From Moorella glycerini (GTDB lineage Bacteria > Bacillota > DSM-521 > Neomoorellales > Neomoorellaceae), in assembly GCF_009735625.1 (NCBI RefSeq), contig NZ_CP046244.1, forward strand, positions 744,001 through 808,000: a stretch of DNA of 64,000 nt. The letters run 5' to 3'. Shown here piece by piece: positions 41,960 through 52,100 of the stretch. Under the pieces are notes generated by a model, which saw only the letters and a list, made by a program, of their open reading frames with translations, was not told where the DNA came from and ran no database searches. The position numbers and the translations under genes are program-made. How positions within the stretch are numbered: the stretch's first letter is position 1; each line of letters opens with the position of its first letter.

Positions 41960-43517
41960 CGGCCTCCACCTCCAAATTGCGGAAAACCGCTGGTAAAAAG
42001 TTTAACAAATCTCCCGCCAGGAGGGCATGCTGGCCCAGGCGGGCCTGCGCCTCGTCCCCGGCCGCTCCATGCAAAAAGGCCCCCACGGCCGCGGCCACCC
42101 CGGGCTCCAGCCCCTGGGCCATAAGGCCGGCAATAATCCCCGTCAGGACATCACCGCTGCCGGCGGTAGCCATGCCGGGATTTCCCGTAGGATTAATGTA
42201 GGCCTGCCCGTCGGGCCAGGCAATAATGGTCCGGGCGCCTTTAAGGAGGAGGACCACCTGCCATTCCCGGGCGTACTTCCTGGCTATCTCCAGGCGGTCT
42301 TCCTGGACTCTGGCCGCCGTTGTCCCAGCCAGGCGGGCCATCTCCCCCGGGTGTGGTGTCAGGACCAGGGGACCGTGGTTCCCGGTAAGGAGGCCGGTAT
42401 CCGTGGCCAGGGCATTGAGAGCATCGGCGTCGACCACCGCCGGAGCTTTAAGGCGGGGCAGGAGTTCCTTTACCAGTTCCACAGTTGCTGGGTCCCGGGA
42501 AAGGCCGGGACCAAGGGCCAGGACGTCACATGCCGCCAGGCGTTCCAGGATGGGTTCCAGGGCCTCCCGGCTTAAGTATCCGGCCGGTGTTTCCGGCAGG
42601 GGACAGGTCATGACTTCCGTCGTCTTCATTGCCAGGATCCCGTGGACACCCCGGGGTACGGCCGCCGTTACCAGGCCGGCCCCGGCCCTTAAAGCGGCCG
42701 TGGCCGCCAGGGCAATGGCCCCGGTCAGTCCCGGTGCACCGCCCACGGCCAGGACATGGCCGTAAAGGCCTTTGTGACCGCTGGCCTCCCGTTTGGGCAA
42801 GCGGGAACGGCACCAGGCCGCTGTCAGCAGGTGCAGGTTAAAACGCTGGCTGTCAATGAGTTTCTGGGGGATGCCTATGTCGGCCACCTCCAGGCGGCCG
42901 GCGTAGCTCGCCCCCGGCTCGACGACCAGGCCCAGTTTGGGCAGGGCAAAGGTTACGGTCCAGGTAGCCTGAATGCAGGGGCCAAAGGCCCGGCCGGTAT
43001 CGGCTTCCAGGCCGGAGGGCAGGTCAACGGCCACTGTATCCCGGTGGGCTTTATTGATCATGGTAATGACGGCTGCCGGTAAGCCCATGGCCGCTCCCTT
43101 AAAACCGGTACCAAAAATGGCGTCTACCACCAGGTCGGCATAAAGGAGGGCGATGTCAGCCCGCTGGAGGTGGCTTTCCCCCAGGAGGGGGAAGATACGG
43201 CCACCCATTTTCTGGTATATCTCTAAATTGGTGCGGGCATCGCCGCGCAGGTCTTCCGGCCGGGCCAGGAGGAAGACCTTGACCTCCGCCCCCTGGTTTA
43301 ACAGATGGCGGGCCACCACCAGGCCGTCGCCACCGTTATTGCCTTTGCCGCAGAAGATTAACACCCGGCGGTTCTTCACCCGGTCTTGAAAATGGCGCCG
43401 GATGGATTCCACTACCCTCAAGCCCGCATTTTCCATGAGCACAATGCTGGGCACCAGGTACTCGCTGGAAGCCAGGCGGTCCAGCTGCCCCATTTCCGCG
43501 GCCGTTACCAGGTACAT
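41931..43517 (-). CDS. nnr: Bifunctional NAD(P)H-hydrate epimerase/dehydratase
   Basis: 528 residues: an N-terminal NnrE epimerase domain ([59 protein letters not shown]) and a C-terminal NnrD dehydratase domain of the ribokinase fold ([62 protein letters not shown]). It repairs heat-damaged NAD(P)H, useful in a thermophile. Starts ATG. Confidence 0.96.
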   Translation of the reverse strand: MYLVTAAEMGQLDRLASSEYLVPSIVLMENAGLRVVESIRRHFQDRVKNRRVLIFCGKGNNGGDGLVVARHLLNQGAEVKVFLLARPEDLRGDARTNLEIYQKMGGRIFPLLGESHLQRADIALLYADLVVDAIFGTGFKGAAMGLPAAVITMINKAHRDTVAVDLPSGLEADTGRAFGPCIQATWTVTFALPKLGLVVEPGASYAGRLEVADIGIPQKLIDSQRFNLHLLTAAWCRSRLPKREASGHKGLYGHVLAVGGAPGLTGAIALAATAALRAGAGLVTAAVPRGVHGILAMKTTEVMTCPLPETPAGYLSREALEPILERLAACDVLALGPGLSRDPATVELVKELLPRLKAPAVVDADALNALATDTGLLTGNHGPLVLTPHPGEMARLAGTTAARVQEDRLEIARKYAREWQVVLLLKGARTIIAWPDGQAYINPTGNPGMATAGSGDVLTGIIAGLMAQGLEPGVAAAVGAFLHGAAGDEAQARLGQHALLAGDLLNFLPAVFRNLEVEAGVTASLGRD

Positions 43518-43614
43518 GGCTCATCCGTCCTCCGAAAATATAGTTCTACCAAAAACAGTACTTTCTGGTGGGGATATGTCCCTCCGCCGCGAAAGGCACT
43601 ACGCGCCGACAGGA

Positions 43615-43986
43615 CTACTCTTCCAAAGCCAGGGCTACTGCCGTGGCATAAGCCCGGCAGTGGGACAGGCTAACGATTATGGTGCCGGCTCCCACCTGGC
43701 GGGCCAGTTCCCTGGCCCGGCCATAAAGCACTACCCGGGGCCGCCCGCCCTCTTCCCGGCTAATCTCAATGTCCCGGAAAGAACAACTACCCCATCCCAC
43801 CCCCAGGGCCTTCATTACCGCCTCCTTGGCGGCAAAACGGGCGGCCAGGGAAGCCCCGGGACGGTGCCGGCTGCTACAGTACTCCTGTTCCGCTGCCGTA
43901 AATAATCTGGCCAGCAAACGCGGGCGGCGCTTTATAGCCCTTTCCAGGCGCTCAATTTCAATAATATCAATGCCAAGGCTTGCCAT
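43615..43986 (-). CDS. acpS: Holo-[acyl-carrier-protein] synthase
   Basis: 123 residues: LGIDIIEIERLERAI with the metal-binding Asp, RFAAKEAVMKALGVG with the metal-binding Glu and CoA Lys, and IIVSLSHCRAYATAVAL. It transfers phosphopantetheine to acyl carrier protein. First in the acpS-nnr-alr-ndoAI-ndoA run. Confidence 0.96.
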   Translation of the reverse strand: MASLGIDIIEIERLERAIKRRPRLLARLFTAAEQEYCSSRHRPGASLAARFAAKEAVMKALGVGWGSCSFRDIEISREEGGRPRVVLYGRARELARQVGAGTIIVSLSHCRAYATAVALALEE

Positions 43987-44310
43987 AATCCCATCCTAAC
44001 CATTTTACTGCTGCTTAATTCCCCTTTGCTTTATTCGGCAATAATAGTGAAAAACCTCCTGCAAAATCCTGTTTGCTCCTCTCCTTTAATCTGGCTTTTT
44101 CCCTTCGTGCCCTTTAACTTCGTTTTGCTTTAAAACAGGAAAATGGGGATTTTCCCCCCTTTAATCCTTGTTTTTTGCCCCTTTTTTCCCAAAAGCTACT
44201 TAAACCTCTTAGCCTACCACTAAGACTGGTAAGACGACCTTTGGCGCCCAAAGCCTTTATTTTTCTTGCTTTCCCGCTTAAGATAGAAATACAAGAAGGG
44301 AGTGAAAACC
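43987..44310. other. 324-bp divergent intergenic region acpS/acetyl-CoA synthetase
   Basis: Pyrimidine-rich on the plus strand with repeated CCTTT/CTTTT runs. No convincing sigma-A boxes with 17-base spacing were found for the synthetase, and no riboswitch or hairpin stands out. The SD of the synthetase (AAGGGAG) is at 44296-44302. Confidence 0.5.
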
Positions 44311-46257
44311 ATGAGTAAAGACACCAGGACCATCGAAGCGCTGTTAAAAGAAAACCGCACCTTCCCTCCCCCGCCGGCCTTTGCCGCTGCAGCCAATGCC
44401 AGGGACGCCGGCTTATATAAGGAAGGCGAAGATATGGAAAAATTCTGGGCCAGGGAAGCTGCTCGACTCCACTGGTTCCGGCCCTGGGACCGGGTGCTGG
44501 AGTGGGAATATCCCCTGGCCTGGTGGTTTAACGGCGGCACCCTCAACGTCTCGTATAACTGCCTGGACCGGCACCTGGAAACCTGGCGCCGCAACAAGGC
44601 GGCCCTTATCTGGGAAGGGGAACCGGGGGACTCTGTCGTCCTTACCTACCGCGACCTCTACCGGGAAGTCAACAAGTTCGCTGCCTGCTTACGTTCCCTG
44701 GGGGTTAAGCGGAATGACCGGGTTACCATCTATTTACCCATGATCCCGGAACTGCCCATCGCCATGCTGGCCTGCACCCGCATTGGCGCCGTCCACAACG
44801 TGGTCTTCGGCGGTTTTAGCGCTGCCGCCCTGCGGGACCGGATTAATGATATTGGCGCCAAAGTGCTGATCACAGCCGACGGCGGCTTCCGTAAAGGAAA
44901 AATAGTTGCTTTAAAGGAAAACGCCGATACCGCCCTGGCCGAAACGCCTACTATCGAAAAAGTCATTGTTACCAAGCGTACGGGGCAAAGGATAAATATG
45001 CAGCCGGGCCGGGACCTCTGGTGGCATGAACTCATGGCCGCAGCACCCCTCTATACACCCCCGGAACATATGGAAGCCGAGGACCCCCTCTTTATCCTCC
45101 ATACCAGCGGCACTACCGGTAAACCCAAGGGAGTAGTCCATACCACTGCCGGTTACCTGGTAGGCGTCACCACTACCTCCCGTTATATCTTCGACCTTAA
45201 AGATGAAGACGTCTACTGGTGTACTGCCGACATCGGCTGGATTACCGGCCACAGCTACGTCGTCTACGGTCCCCTGGCCAACGGGGCCACCGTTCTCATG
45301 TATGAGGGCAGCCCCGACTACCCCCAGCCAGACCGTTACTGGCAGATTATTGAGAAATACGGGGTTACCGTTTTTTATACCGCACCCACGGCCATCCGTT
45401 CCTTTATGCGCGCCGGCCCGGCCTACCCGGCCCGGCACGACCTCTCCTCCCTAAGGTTACTGGGAACAGTCGGTGAGCCTATTAACCCCGAGGCCTGGAT
45501 GTGGTACTACAACTATATCGGCCACCGCCGCTGCCCCATTGTCGATACCTGGTGGCAGACGGAGACCGGGATGATCCTCATCACCCCCCTGCCGGGCTTG
45601 ACCCCCTTGAAACCCGGCTCCGCCTGCCGGCCCTTCCCGGGGGTGGAAGCAGCGGTAGTCGACGACCGGGGCGAACCGGTACCACCCGGTAAAGGCGGCT
45701 ACCTGGTCATTAAAAAACCCTGGCCGGCCATGATGCGCACCATCTTCAACGACCCTGAGCGCTATGTCAACCAGTACTGGAACCGCATCCCCGGTTATTA
45801 CTTTACCGGCGACGGCGCCCGCGTGGACGAAGACGGCTATTTCTGGCTCCTGGGCCGGGTGGATGACGTCATTAACGTCTCCGGCCACCGCATCGGCACC
45901 ATGGAAGTGGAAAGCGCCCTGGTGGATCACCCTGATGTCGCCGAAGCGGCCGTCATCAGCCGGGAACATGAAATCAAGGGGCAGGCCATAGTGGCCTTCG
46001 TTACGGTCAAGGACGGCGTCGAGGCCACTCCCCGCCTGGCCCAGGAACTGAAGGAACATGTGGTACAAAAGATCGGCGCCCTGGCCAGGCCGGAAGCCAT
46101 TTTCTTCACCGCCGAGTTACCCAAAACCAGGAGCGGTAAAATCATGCGCCGCCTCCTCAGGGATATTGCCGAAGGCCGCGCCCTGGGGGACACCTCCACC
46201 CTGGCTGACCCGGCAACGGTAGCCAGGCTGAAAGCCGCTTATGCTGAGGAAGCGTAA
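44311..46257 (+). CDS. acs: Acetyl-CoA synthetase (AMP-forming)
   Basis: About 648 residues, ANL superfamily. [20 protein letters not shown], the P-loop [36 protein letters not shown]-equivalent [44 protein letters not shown] and the catalytic-lysine motif [14 protein letters not shown] are all present. It activates acetate to acetyl-CoA via acetyl-AMP, and the C-terminal lysine is the usual acetylation site. The ATG at 44311 (AAGGGAG eight bases upstream) is preferred to the GTG at 44302. Followed by its own terminator and a LytS/LytR pair. Confidence 0.95.
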   Translation: MSKDTRTIEALLKENRTFPPPPAFAAAANARDAGLYKEGEDMEKFWAREAARLHWFRPWDRVLEWEYPLAWWFNGGTLNVSYNCLDRHLETWRRNKAALIWEGEPGDSVVLTYRDLYREVNKFAACLRSLGVKRNDRVTIYLPMIPELPIAMLACTRIGAVHNVVFGGFSAAALRDRINDIGAKVLITADGGFRKGKIVALKENADTALAETPTIEKVIVTKRTGQRINMQPGRDLWWHELMAAAPLYTPPEHMEAEDPLFILHTSGTTGKPKGVVHTTAGYLVGVTTTSRYIFDLKDEDVYWCTADIGWITGHSYVVYGPLANGATVLMYEGSPDYPQPDRYWQIIEKYGVTVFYTAPTAIRSFMRAGPAYPARHDLSSLRLLGTVGEPINPEAWMWYYNYIGHRRCPIVDTWWQTETGMILITPLPGLTPLKPGSACRPFPGVEAAVVDDRGEPVPPGKGGYLVIKKPWPAMMRTIFNDPERYVNQYWNRIPGYYFTGDGARVDEDGYFWLLGRVDDVINVSGHRIGTMEVESALVDHPDVAEAAVISREHEIKGQAIVAFVTVKDGVEATPRLAQELKEHVVQKIGALARPEAIFFTAELPKTRSGKIMRRLLRDIAEGRALGDTSTLADPATVARLKAAYAEEA

Positions 46258-46311
46258 GTCGGCGGTCGGAAGCTCGGAGGAACCGGCTAAAGCCGGTTCC
46301 AGATGGAGAAG

Positions 46312-46344
46312 GGAGAGCCCGTGAACAGAAGGGTTCTCCTTTTA
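46312..46344 (+). terminator. Intrinsic terminator after acetyl-CoA synthetase
   Basis: GGAGAGCCC (46312-46320) pairs with GGGTTCTCC (46331-46339), one G-U pair, followed by TTTTATATTT. A second hairpin, GGAACCGGC/GCCGGTTCC, lies just before it (46279-46300). Confidence 0.75.
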
Positions 46345-46469
46345 TATTTGGGGCAGGGCAGTTATAGATGTCCCTGATTGACAAAGAAGCCAGTTCGTTG
46401 TAGCATGGAATTAACAAGGATTAGTACCTGCTTTCTTAATTTTCTTGCCGGCAGATGGGAGAAATGGCC

Positions 46470-47825
46470 ATGAATAATAAATTTTACCTCTTGTTTATTG
46501 CTTTGACCCTGGTGGAAACCATAGCCGCAATCATCCTTTTCCAGGCTTCACCCTTCCTGGCCTCCCTGGCCTTCGGGGGATTAAATGCCCTGGGGTTAGG
46601 GGCTTTAAAGGCTTTCCAGGGACCCCCTTGCTCATTAACCCAGTCGCCGGTGGAAGAAGAGGATGAGATCGGCGGGACCGAAGGTATTTTCGCTTCTACC
46701 CTGCAGATTGCCCATGAGACTCTACCGGTATTACGCGGGGGGTTAAATGAAGCAACGGCCGCCAAGACGGCCGAGATCATCCAGAATATCACCGAAGTCC
46801 CGGCCATAGCCATAACCGACCGCGAACACGTCCTGACCTTCCTGGGGGTAGGCTGCGACCAGCACCGGGCCGGTGACCGGATCTTAACGGAAGCCACCAA
46901 AGAAGTCATTGCCACGGGCAAGTTGAAGGTGGTGCATACCCCCCAGGGGCTCTGCTGCCCCAGGTATAATATGGGCTGCAACTGCCCTTTAAAAGCAGCC
47001 GTTATCGTTCCTTTAAAATGCCGGGAAGAAATTGTCGGCGCTTTAAAGCTCTACCAGACCAGGGAGGGGGTCTTCCCGCCCCAGATCATCCGCCTGGCCA
47101 TTGGCCTGGCCGATCTTTTGAGCCTGCAAATCGAGCTGGCCGAGCTGGACCGCCAGCGCCAGCTCCTGACTGAAGCCCGGCTGGAAGCATTGAACGCCCA
47201 AATCAACCCCCACTTCTTCTTTAATACCCTGAATACCATTATTAGCTTCAGCCGTACCGACCCGGAGCGGGCCCGCCGCTTGCTGATCCGCCTGGCCAGC
47301 CTCTTCCGCCGGACCTTAAACCGCCGCGGCAGCCTGACAACCCTGCGGGAAGAGCTGGAATGTGTGCGTACCTACCTGGTCCTGGAAAAGGCCCGTTTCG
47401 GTAATAAATTCCGATACTTCCAGGATGTACCGGTAGAATTGCTGGATTATCACATTCCCGTCCTCAGCCTGCAGCCGCTGGTAGAAAACGCCATCAACCA
47501 CGGCCTGTTGCCCAAAGAGGGGCCCGGGATGATCAAAATATCCGGGCGCCTGGCAGGCAATGAGCTCCATTTAACCGTAAAGGATGACGGTGTCGGTATC
47601 CCGCCTGAGAAAATCCCCCTGGTTCTCCAGCCAGGATACGGGTCTGGTAACGGCGTCGGTTTAAGTAACGTCAACCTGCGCTTCCAGAACCTTTACGGCC
47701 CGGATTATGGTTTGCGCCTGGATAGCAACATTAACGGCACGACTGTTTTTTTGCGGGTGCCCGTTATCCGGCCGGCAGTCGTAAAAGATGCCTCAGCAAA
47801 GGAGTTGCTGGTTAATGAAGCTTAA
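46470..47825 (+). CDS. LytS-family sensor histidine kinase with GAF-like Cys-rich domain
   Basis: About 451 residues. One or two N-terminal membrane segments (FYLLFIALTLVETIAAIILF, LASLAFGGLNALGLGALKAF) lead to a GAF-like domain (about 75-205) with cysteines in GVGCDQH, GLCCPRY and GCNCPLKAAVIVPLKC: six in all, more than usual. The kinase follows: NAQINPHFFFNTLNTI (His about 248), ENAINHG and DDGVGIP. It could bind a metal or Fe-S cluster; a signal cannot be named. It is followed by the LytTR regulator, whose start overlaps its end. Short N-terminal alternatives exist (ATG at 46455 or 46464); 46470 has GGGAG eight bases upstream. Confidence 0.88.
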   Translation: MNNKFYLLFIALTLVETIAAIILFQASPFLASLAFGGLNALGLGALKAFQGPPCSLTQSPVEEEDEIGGTEGIFASTLQIAHETLPVLRGGLNEATAAKTAEIIQNITEVPAIAITDREHVLTFLGVGCDQHRAGDRILTEATKEVIATGKLKVVHTPQGLCCPRYNMGCNCPLKAAVIVPLKCREEIVGALKLYQTREGVFPPQIIRLAIGLADLLSLQIELAELDRQRQLLTEARLEALNAQINPHFFFNTLNTIISFSRTDPERARRLLIRLASLFRRTLNRRGSLTTLREELECVRTYLVLEKARFGNKFRYFQDVPVELLDYHIPVLSLQPLVENAINHGLLPKEGPGMIKISGRLAGNELHLTVKDDGVGIPPEKIPLVLQPGYGSGNGVGLSNVNLRFQNLYGPDYGLRLDSNINGTTVFLRVPVIRPAVVKDASAKELLVNEA

Positions 47826-48576
47826 AGCCCTGATTGTCGATGACGAATACCCGGCGCGGCAGGAACTACGCTTTATGCTCCAGGAGTTTAAAGACGTAGA
47901 AGTGGTGGGAGAAGCCACCAATGCCCGGGAGGCTTTGAATCTCGTCAGCGCCCTTGATTACACGGTGCTTTTCCTGGATATCAATATGCCCGGGATGAAC
48001 GGCCTGGAACTCTCCCGGGCTATTCAAAAGCGACCCAACCCGCCCTTCATTATCTTTGTCACGGCCTATGAGGAGTACGCCCTGCAGGCCTTTGAAGTCA
48101 ACGCCGTCGATTACCTTTTAAAGCCCTTCGATGAAAAACGCCTGCGCCAGGCTATTGATAAAGTCCGCCGCCTGGTGGAACAGCGCCAGCAGCAGCCGGC
48201 AACTCCTGAAGCAGGCATCGGTAGCGACGGCAAAGGCCGCCTCAACCGCCTGCCGGTAGAAAAGGATGGCAAGACCATCCTCCTGGATCAAAACGACCTG
48301 ATTTATGCCTGTACCCAGGGGGATAATGTTTATTTAAAAACATTAAATGAACAATACCTCACCCGTTTTACCCTCAAAGAACTGGAAAACCGCCTGGACC
48401 CCCGGGTTTTCTTCCGCTGCCACCGCTGTTATATCGTCAACCTGACCAGGGTGCGGGAAATTGTTCCCTTCTTCAACGGCACCTACACCTTGATTATGGC
48501 CGACAAGCAGCAAAGCGAGGTGCCGGTAAGCCGCAACCAGGCCCGCAAGCTAAAGAGCCTCCTGGGCATCAATTAA
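47815..48576 (+). CDS. LytTR-family response regulator
   Basis: About 253 residues: a receiver domain (ALIVDDEYPARQELRFML, D55 in LFLDINMPGMNG, TAYEEYALQAF, YLLKPF) and a C-terminal LytTR DNA-binding domain (YACTQGDNVYLKTLNEQYLTRFTLKELENRL, FFRCHRCYIVNL, VPVSRNQARKLKSLLGI). The ATG at 47815 overlaps the kinase stop and is preceded by AGGAG. LytS/LytR pairs of this type often control uptake or use of a small carboxylate; next to acetyl-CoA synthetase, acetate or pyruvate is a guess. Confidence 0.94.
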   Translation: MKLKALIVDDEYPARQELRFMLQEFKDVEVVGEATNAREALNLVSALDYTVLFLDINMPGMNGLELSRAIQKRPNPPFIIFVTAYEEYALQAFEVNAVDYLLKPFDEKRLRQAIDKVRRLVEQRQQQPATPEAGIGSDGKGRLNRLPVEKDGKTILLDQNDLIYACTQGDNVYLKTLNEQYLTRFTLKELENRLDPRVFFRCHRCYIVNLTRVREIVPFFNGTYTLIMADKQQSEVPVSRNQARKLKSLLGIN

Positions 48577-48676
48577 AATATTTTAAGCCGGCCACCGGCC
48601 GGCATTCCTGCTCCTCAAGGGGAGAGCGTTCTTTCACCCTGGTCTTTCTCCCTGCAAATACAGGCATCCTCTCAGC

Positions 48677-49279
48677 TTAGAAACCGTACTTGCTTGCTAA
48701 TAAAACAGTTATTATTATAGCCAGGGCGCTGATAATCACACCGGCTAAAGTATTCCTTTGACTCCTGCTGTATTCATGTAATTCTTGATGTAGTAAGTTG
48801 AATTTTTCCTCCAACCTGTTATATGCTTCTCTCATTTCATCGCGTAATTGGTTTGATTTGCCTTCCAAGCCGTTGAGATCTTCCTTCGTCTCCCGGCCCA
48901 ATTTGTTGAGCTCTTCCTTCGTCTCACGGCTCAATTTGTCGAGATCTTCTTTCGTCTCCCGCCTCAATCTGCTGAAATCTTCCTTCGTCTCACGGCTCAA
49001 TTTGTTGAGATCTTCCTTCGTCTCCCGGCTCAATCTGTTAAGATCTTCTTTCATCTCCTGGCGTAATTGATCTATTCTTTGGTCCAGGGCTGCTATTTTC
49101 CCCTCTAAACTATCTTTTATACCGTCAATACGCTGGGATAAATTGTCTATCCGCAAGGAGAGGTTGTCCGTACGCTGGGCCAAGTGATAATAACCGAATT
49201 CCGCTATCTTAGATTCCACGCCTTCCGAAGCCGCGGCAATCTCTTTCGTTGCACCTTCTATTATTTCTTTTTCCGACAT
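48677..49279 (-). CDS. Coiled-coil membrane protein built of 11-residue repeats
   Basis: About 200 residues: N-terminal helix (MSEKEIIEGATKEIAAASEG), then heptads RTDNLSLRIDNLSQRIDGI, then five or six tandem 11-residue units of the type RETKEDLNKLS at about 95-160. A C-terminal transmembrane segment (TLAGVIISALAIIITVLLA) and a short tail follow. The unit is also visible in DNA as 33-base repeats between about 48880 and 49050, so copy number could change by slippage. The design (long coil anchored by a C-terminal TM) resembles DUF1640/Bdr-like proteins; function unknown. The ATG at 49279 follows GGAAGGG. Confidence 0.75.
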   Translation of the reverse strand: MSEKEIIEGATKEIAAASEGVESKIAEFGYYHLAQRTDNLSLRIDNLSQRIDGIKDSLEGKIAALDQRIDQLRQEMKEDLNRLSRETKEDLNKLSRETKEDFSRLRRETKEDLDKLSRETKEELNKLGRETKEDLNGLEGKSNQLRDEMREAYNRLEEKFNLLHQELHEYSRSQRNTLAGVIISALAIIITVLLASKYGF

Positions 49280-49430
49280 GGCCATCCCTTCCCCTCTCCT
49301 TTCTGCCAATATTTTAACACTTCCCGGAGATGCCAACAAGTAAAACTTACCTGTCTATCCCCCTACGATGTAATATTAAAAGGGATGCTTGCGGCCTCCC
49401 TTTTCCCGTCCGATTTCCCGCCTTTCCTAC

Positions 49431-50504
49431 TTACTTCCGGCCCGATACCGCTCCATAATACCGTCGCTGGAAGCTTAAGGCCACGTTTACCAGGCCGATC
49501 ATTACCGGCACTTCAATCAGCGGACCGATGACCGCGGCAAAGGCCTGGCCGGAGTTGATGCCGAATACGGCAACGGCCACGGCGATGGCCAGCTCAAAGT
49601 TGTTGCTGGCGGCCGTAAAGGAAAGGGTGGTTGTCTGCTCGTAGTTAACCCCCAGGCGCATGCTGAGGAAAAAGGAAATTAAGAACATGAGGACGAAATA
49701 ACAGATTAGAGGAACGGCCACCCTGACCACATCCATGGGTAGTGACACGATATACTGCCCTTTCAGGGAAAACATAACCACTATAGTAAACAACAGGGCT
49801 ATTAGGGCCAGGGGACTGATTTTGGGGACAAAGTTTTTCTCGTACCATTCTTTACCCCTGGCCGGGATGAGGGTAAAACGGGTGATAACGCCGGCCAGGA
49901 AGGGGATACCCAGGTAAATGGCCACGCTGATGGCCACCTCGCCGATGGAGACGTGGACTTTCATTCCTTGAAAGCCCAGCCACGCCGGCAGCAGGGTGAT
50001 GAAAATATAGGCGTAAACTGAATAAAAGATAACCTGGAAGATGGAGTTTAACGCCACCAGGGCCGCGGCATACTCGGCATCACCCCGGGCCAGGCTGTTC
50101 CAGACGATGACCATGGCGATGCAGCGCGCCAGGCCGATAAGGATAAGGCCGGCCATGTAATCCGGGTAATTGTGTAAAAAGATGATGGCCAGGACAAACA
50201 TCAGGATAGGGCCGATAATCCAGTTCTGGACGAGGGATAAGGCCATAACTTTGCCATTACGAAACACTTTTCCCAGTTCCTCATACTTGACCTTGGCCAG
50301 GGGCGGGTACATCATGACGATCAGGCCGATGGCGATGGGGATGGAAGTTGTTCCCACCGACATTTTATTCAGGGCCTCCGCCACCCCGGGCACTACATAA
50401 CCCAAGGCTACGCCGAAAGCCATAGCCAGGAAGATCCACAGGGTCAAAAAACGATCCAGTAGAGATAACCTGGCCACGGGCTGATAGTTATTTGCTGGTG
50501 CCAT
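49431..50504 (-). CDS. Arsenite/antimonite efflux permease, ACR3 family
   Basis: 357 residues, about 10 transmembrane segments of the bile-acid/arsenite transporter fold. [23 protein letters not shown] and [18 protein letters not shown] at the N-terminus, [19 protein letters not shown] with the conserved thiol in TM4, and [38 protein letters not shown] in the last helices, are ACR3 hallmarks. It expels As(III) through the membrane. It is downstream of arsR on the same strand (224-base gap) and most likely co-regulated. Confidence 0.95.
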   Translation of the reverse strand: MAPANNYQPVARLSLLDRFLTLWIFLAMAFGVALGYVVPGVAEALNKMSVGTTSIPIAIGLIVMMYPPLAKVKYEELGKVFRNGKVMALSLVQNWIIGPILMFVLAIIFLHNYPDYMAGLILIGLARCIAMVIVWNSLARGDAEYAAALVALNSIFQVIFYSVYAYIFITLLPAWLGFQGMKVHVSIGEVAISVAIYLGIPFLAGVITRFTLIPARGKEWYEKNFVPKISPLALIALLFTIVVMFSLKGQYIVSLPMDVVRVAVPLICYFVLMFLISFFLSMRLGVNYEQTTTLSFTAASNNFELAIAVAVAVFGINSGQAFAAVIGPLIEVPVMIGLVNVALSFQRRYYGAVSGRK

Positions 50505-50727
50505 AATTTCAGTCCTCCTCTATAATATTATTCTCTTTAAACGATCCACAAGTACTGTTTAGTTTAGTTAGGTGCTGGGCCGAAGCCTCCAATTTTCTGC
50601 CTTTCCCCTCCTACGCCGGTACCGGTAGCTAATCGTCATATAAGGGTCCCGGCTCTCTTATGGCGCCGTTGTCTGGTAGTCCGTGACCGTGGCTAACCGC
50701 AATTAGACGGCTACAGGCTCCCTTTCC

Positions 50728-51111
50728 TTAATAAGCGCCATCTTTCCTTTTCTGGGGCGGCCGGCAGGCAACTTTCGGATTCTCCATTAGTTGTTGGAGC
50801 TTATCATAATCGACGGCAAACTCCTTCTTCGCTTCCAGGGGTACATCCAGGTAGGCCAGCCAACCCTGGAGGACTGCGGCCAGCTTTTCTTTATTGAGGT
50901 GGTAAAAGACCCACTGGCTCACTTTTTCCTCCCAGACCAGGTCAGCTTCTTTCAGGACCCGCAGGTGCTGGGAGATGGCCGGCTGGGTTATGCCCAGGAT
51001 CTCTTCCAGCTCGCAAACGCACAGTTCCTGTTCGGCCAGCAGGGCAATAATCCGCAGTCGCAAATGCTGGCCCAGGGCTTTAAAAGCCTTTTCCCACTCC
51101 TTTAAGGTCAC
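50728..51111 (-). CDS. arsR: ArsR-family metalloregulator
   Basis: 127 residues: winged-helix with ELCVCELEEILGITQPAISQHLRVLKEADLV; C31 and C33 form the CxC metal-binding pair of the As(III)-sensing ArsR type, with a further C-terminal cysteine (VACRPP) that could be the third ligand. It dissociates from the operator on binding As(III)/Sb(III). The GTG start at 51111 has AAGGAGGCGAAGGA. It precedes acr3. Confidence 0.92.
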   Translation of the reverse strand: MTLKEWEKAFKALGQHLRLRIIALLAEQELCVCELEEILGITQPAISQHLRVLKEADLVWEEKVSQWVFYHLNKEKLAAVLQGWLAYLDVPLEAKKEFAVDYDKLQQLMENPKVACRPPQKRKDGAY

Positions 51112-51282
51112 TCCTTCGCCTCCTTAGATAAGCTATTTAGTATATAATATTGGGCTTTGGTAGGTTTGTCAAGATGAATTTAAAATGGGCGGCGGTGGCG
51201 GCCCTGGTGGTGAGGTTCAACATAGCCGCCCCGGCCAGGCTGGAACCAACCGGTGATACGCCATAAAAGGCGGGGATACCCC

Positions 51283-51311
51283 TTGACATGAGCATTAACC
51301 GGTAGTATCAT
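51283..51311 (+). promoter_or_regulatory. Promoter of the small Cys/His-rich protein gene
   Basis: TTGACA (51283-51288), 17-base spacer, TATCAT (51306-51311). It lies just upstream of the palindromic operator. Confidence 0.75.
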
Positions 51312-51318
51312 GTAATTA

Positions 51319-51347
51319 GCTTATATATGCTGTCAACATATATAAGC
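51319..51347. promoter_or_regulatory. Perfect 11-bp inverted repeat, candidate PadR operator
   Basis: GCTTATATATG (51319-51329), seven-base spacer, CATATATAAGC (51337-51347). It covers the expected transcription start of the promoter at 51283-51311. PadR proteins often bind ATAC/TATA-rich palindromes of this size, and a PadR gene lies 230 bases away. A half-site-like TATATATAAG sits at 61103-61112 near another promoter. Confidence 0.75.
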
Positions 51348-51372
51348 AGATCAAAAAGGAGGGAAAGAAACA

Positions 51373-51585
51373 ATGTGTAACTATGCCGGTTACGGTCATA
51401 ACCGTGGCCATGATTGGGGCCCGCAGCGGGGCTGCTGCTGCCACGGCCATCACCCCATGGGCTTCCACCGCCACTTTTTAACTGCTGCGGAGAAAAAAGC
51501 CCGCCTGGAGGAGTATCTTAAGGAGCTGCAGGCCGAAGTAAAAGCCGTGGAGGAAAGGCTGAAGAAACTGGGAGAAGGGGCTTAA
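51373..51585 (+). CDS. Small Cys/His-rich protein with coiled-coil tail (DUF5320-like)
   Basis: 70 residues: the N-terminal third is rich in Cys and His (MCNYAGYGHNRGHDWG, GCCCHGHHPMGFHRH) and could bind metal; residues 36-68 are a charged coiled coil (KKARLEEYLKELQAEVKAVEERLKK). Similar small proteins are found beside PadR regulators and permeases in Clostridia. The SD AAGGAGGG is strong and the promoter and operator lie just upstream, so it is a regulated, expressed gene. Its stop and that of the convergent PadR gene share bases. Confidence 0.78.
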   Translation: MCNYAGYGHNRGHDWGPQRGCCCHGHHPMGFHRHFLTAAEKKARLEEYLKELQAEVKAVEERLKKLGEGA

Positions 51586-51989
51586 TTCCCCTTCTCCATC
51601 TCTTTGTCCTGCCCAAAAATGTCTTCGTAACGCCGCAGGAAGGTTTCCAGGGCGGCTTTATTGCGCCGGATGGTCACCGCCCAGTCATGGAGGTAATCTA
51701 TCCCTTCCGGGGTTATCTCATACCGGCGGCGGGCCGGTCCCGGGCCGCCGGTCGACCAGTGGGACCGTACCAGGCCTTCTTCCTCCAGGCGCCTTAAGTT
51801 GCGGTAAACGGCCCCGGCATCGGGAACGCCCTCCCATAACCCCAGGCGGTTCATGCTTTCCATCAGCTCGTAACCGTGGGTGGATTTCTCATAGAGCAGC
51901 AACAATAAGCAGGGCTGCAAAAAGCCTTCCATGCGGGCGCCGCGACAATCGCAGCGATGGTGATGCCCGCCGGGTTCATAACCGCACAT
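51582..51989 (-). CDS. PadR-family regulator with N-terminal Cys/His motif
   Basis: 135 residues: an unusual N-terminus CGYEPGGHHHRCDCRG that can bind metal, then a PadR winged helix (FLQPCLLLLLYEKSTHGYELMESMNRLG, DAGAVYRNLRRLEEEGLVRSHWSTG, RRRYEITPEGIDYL) and a C-terminal dimerisation helix. The Cys/His tail suggests that the regulator itself senses a metal or metalloid. It converges with the small Cys/His-rich gene, which is likely under its control. Confidence 0.88.
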   Translation of the reverse strand: MCGYEPGGHHHRCDCRGARMEGFLQPCLLLLLYEKSTHGYELMESMNRLGLWEGVPDAGAVYRNLRRLEEEGLVRSHWSTGGPGPARRRYEITPEGIDYLHDWAVTIRRNKAALETFLRRYEDIFGQDKEMEKGN

Positions 51990-52100
51990 GGATTCACTCC
52001 CTATCTGCTATTTACATATGTGTGTTAATATACAATAATAGAATAAACCAATAATTCCATCTCGTCAACAAGACGCTATAACCCATAAAGGAGAGAGGCC

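Noticed and set aside
48587-48603. GCCGGCC-ACC-GGCCGGC hairpin after the LytTR regulator
   Set aside because: Strong stem but no U-run; could be a chance GC palindrome.
48880-49050. 33-base tandem repeats as a CRISPR array
   Set aside because: No spacers; the repeats are contiguous and encode the coiled coil in frame.
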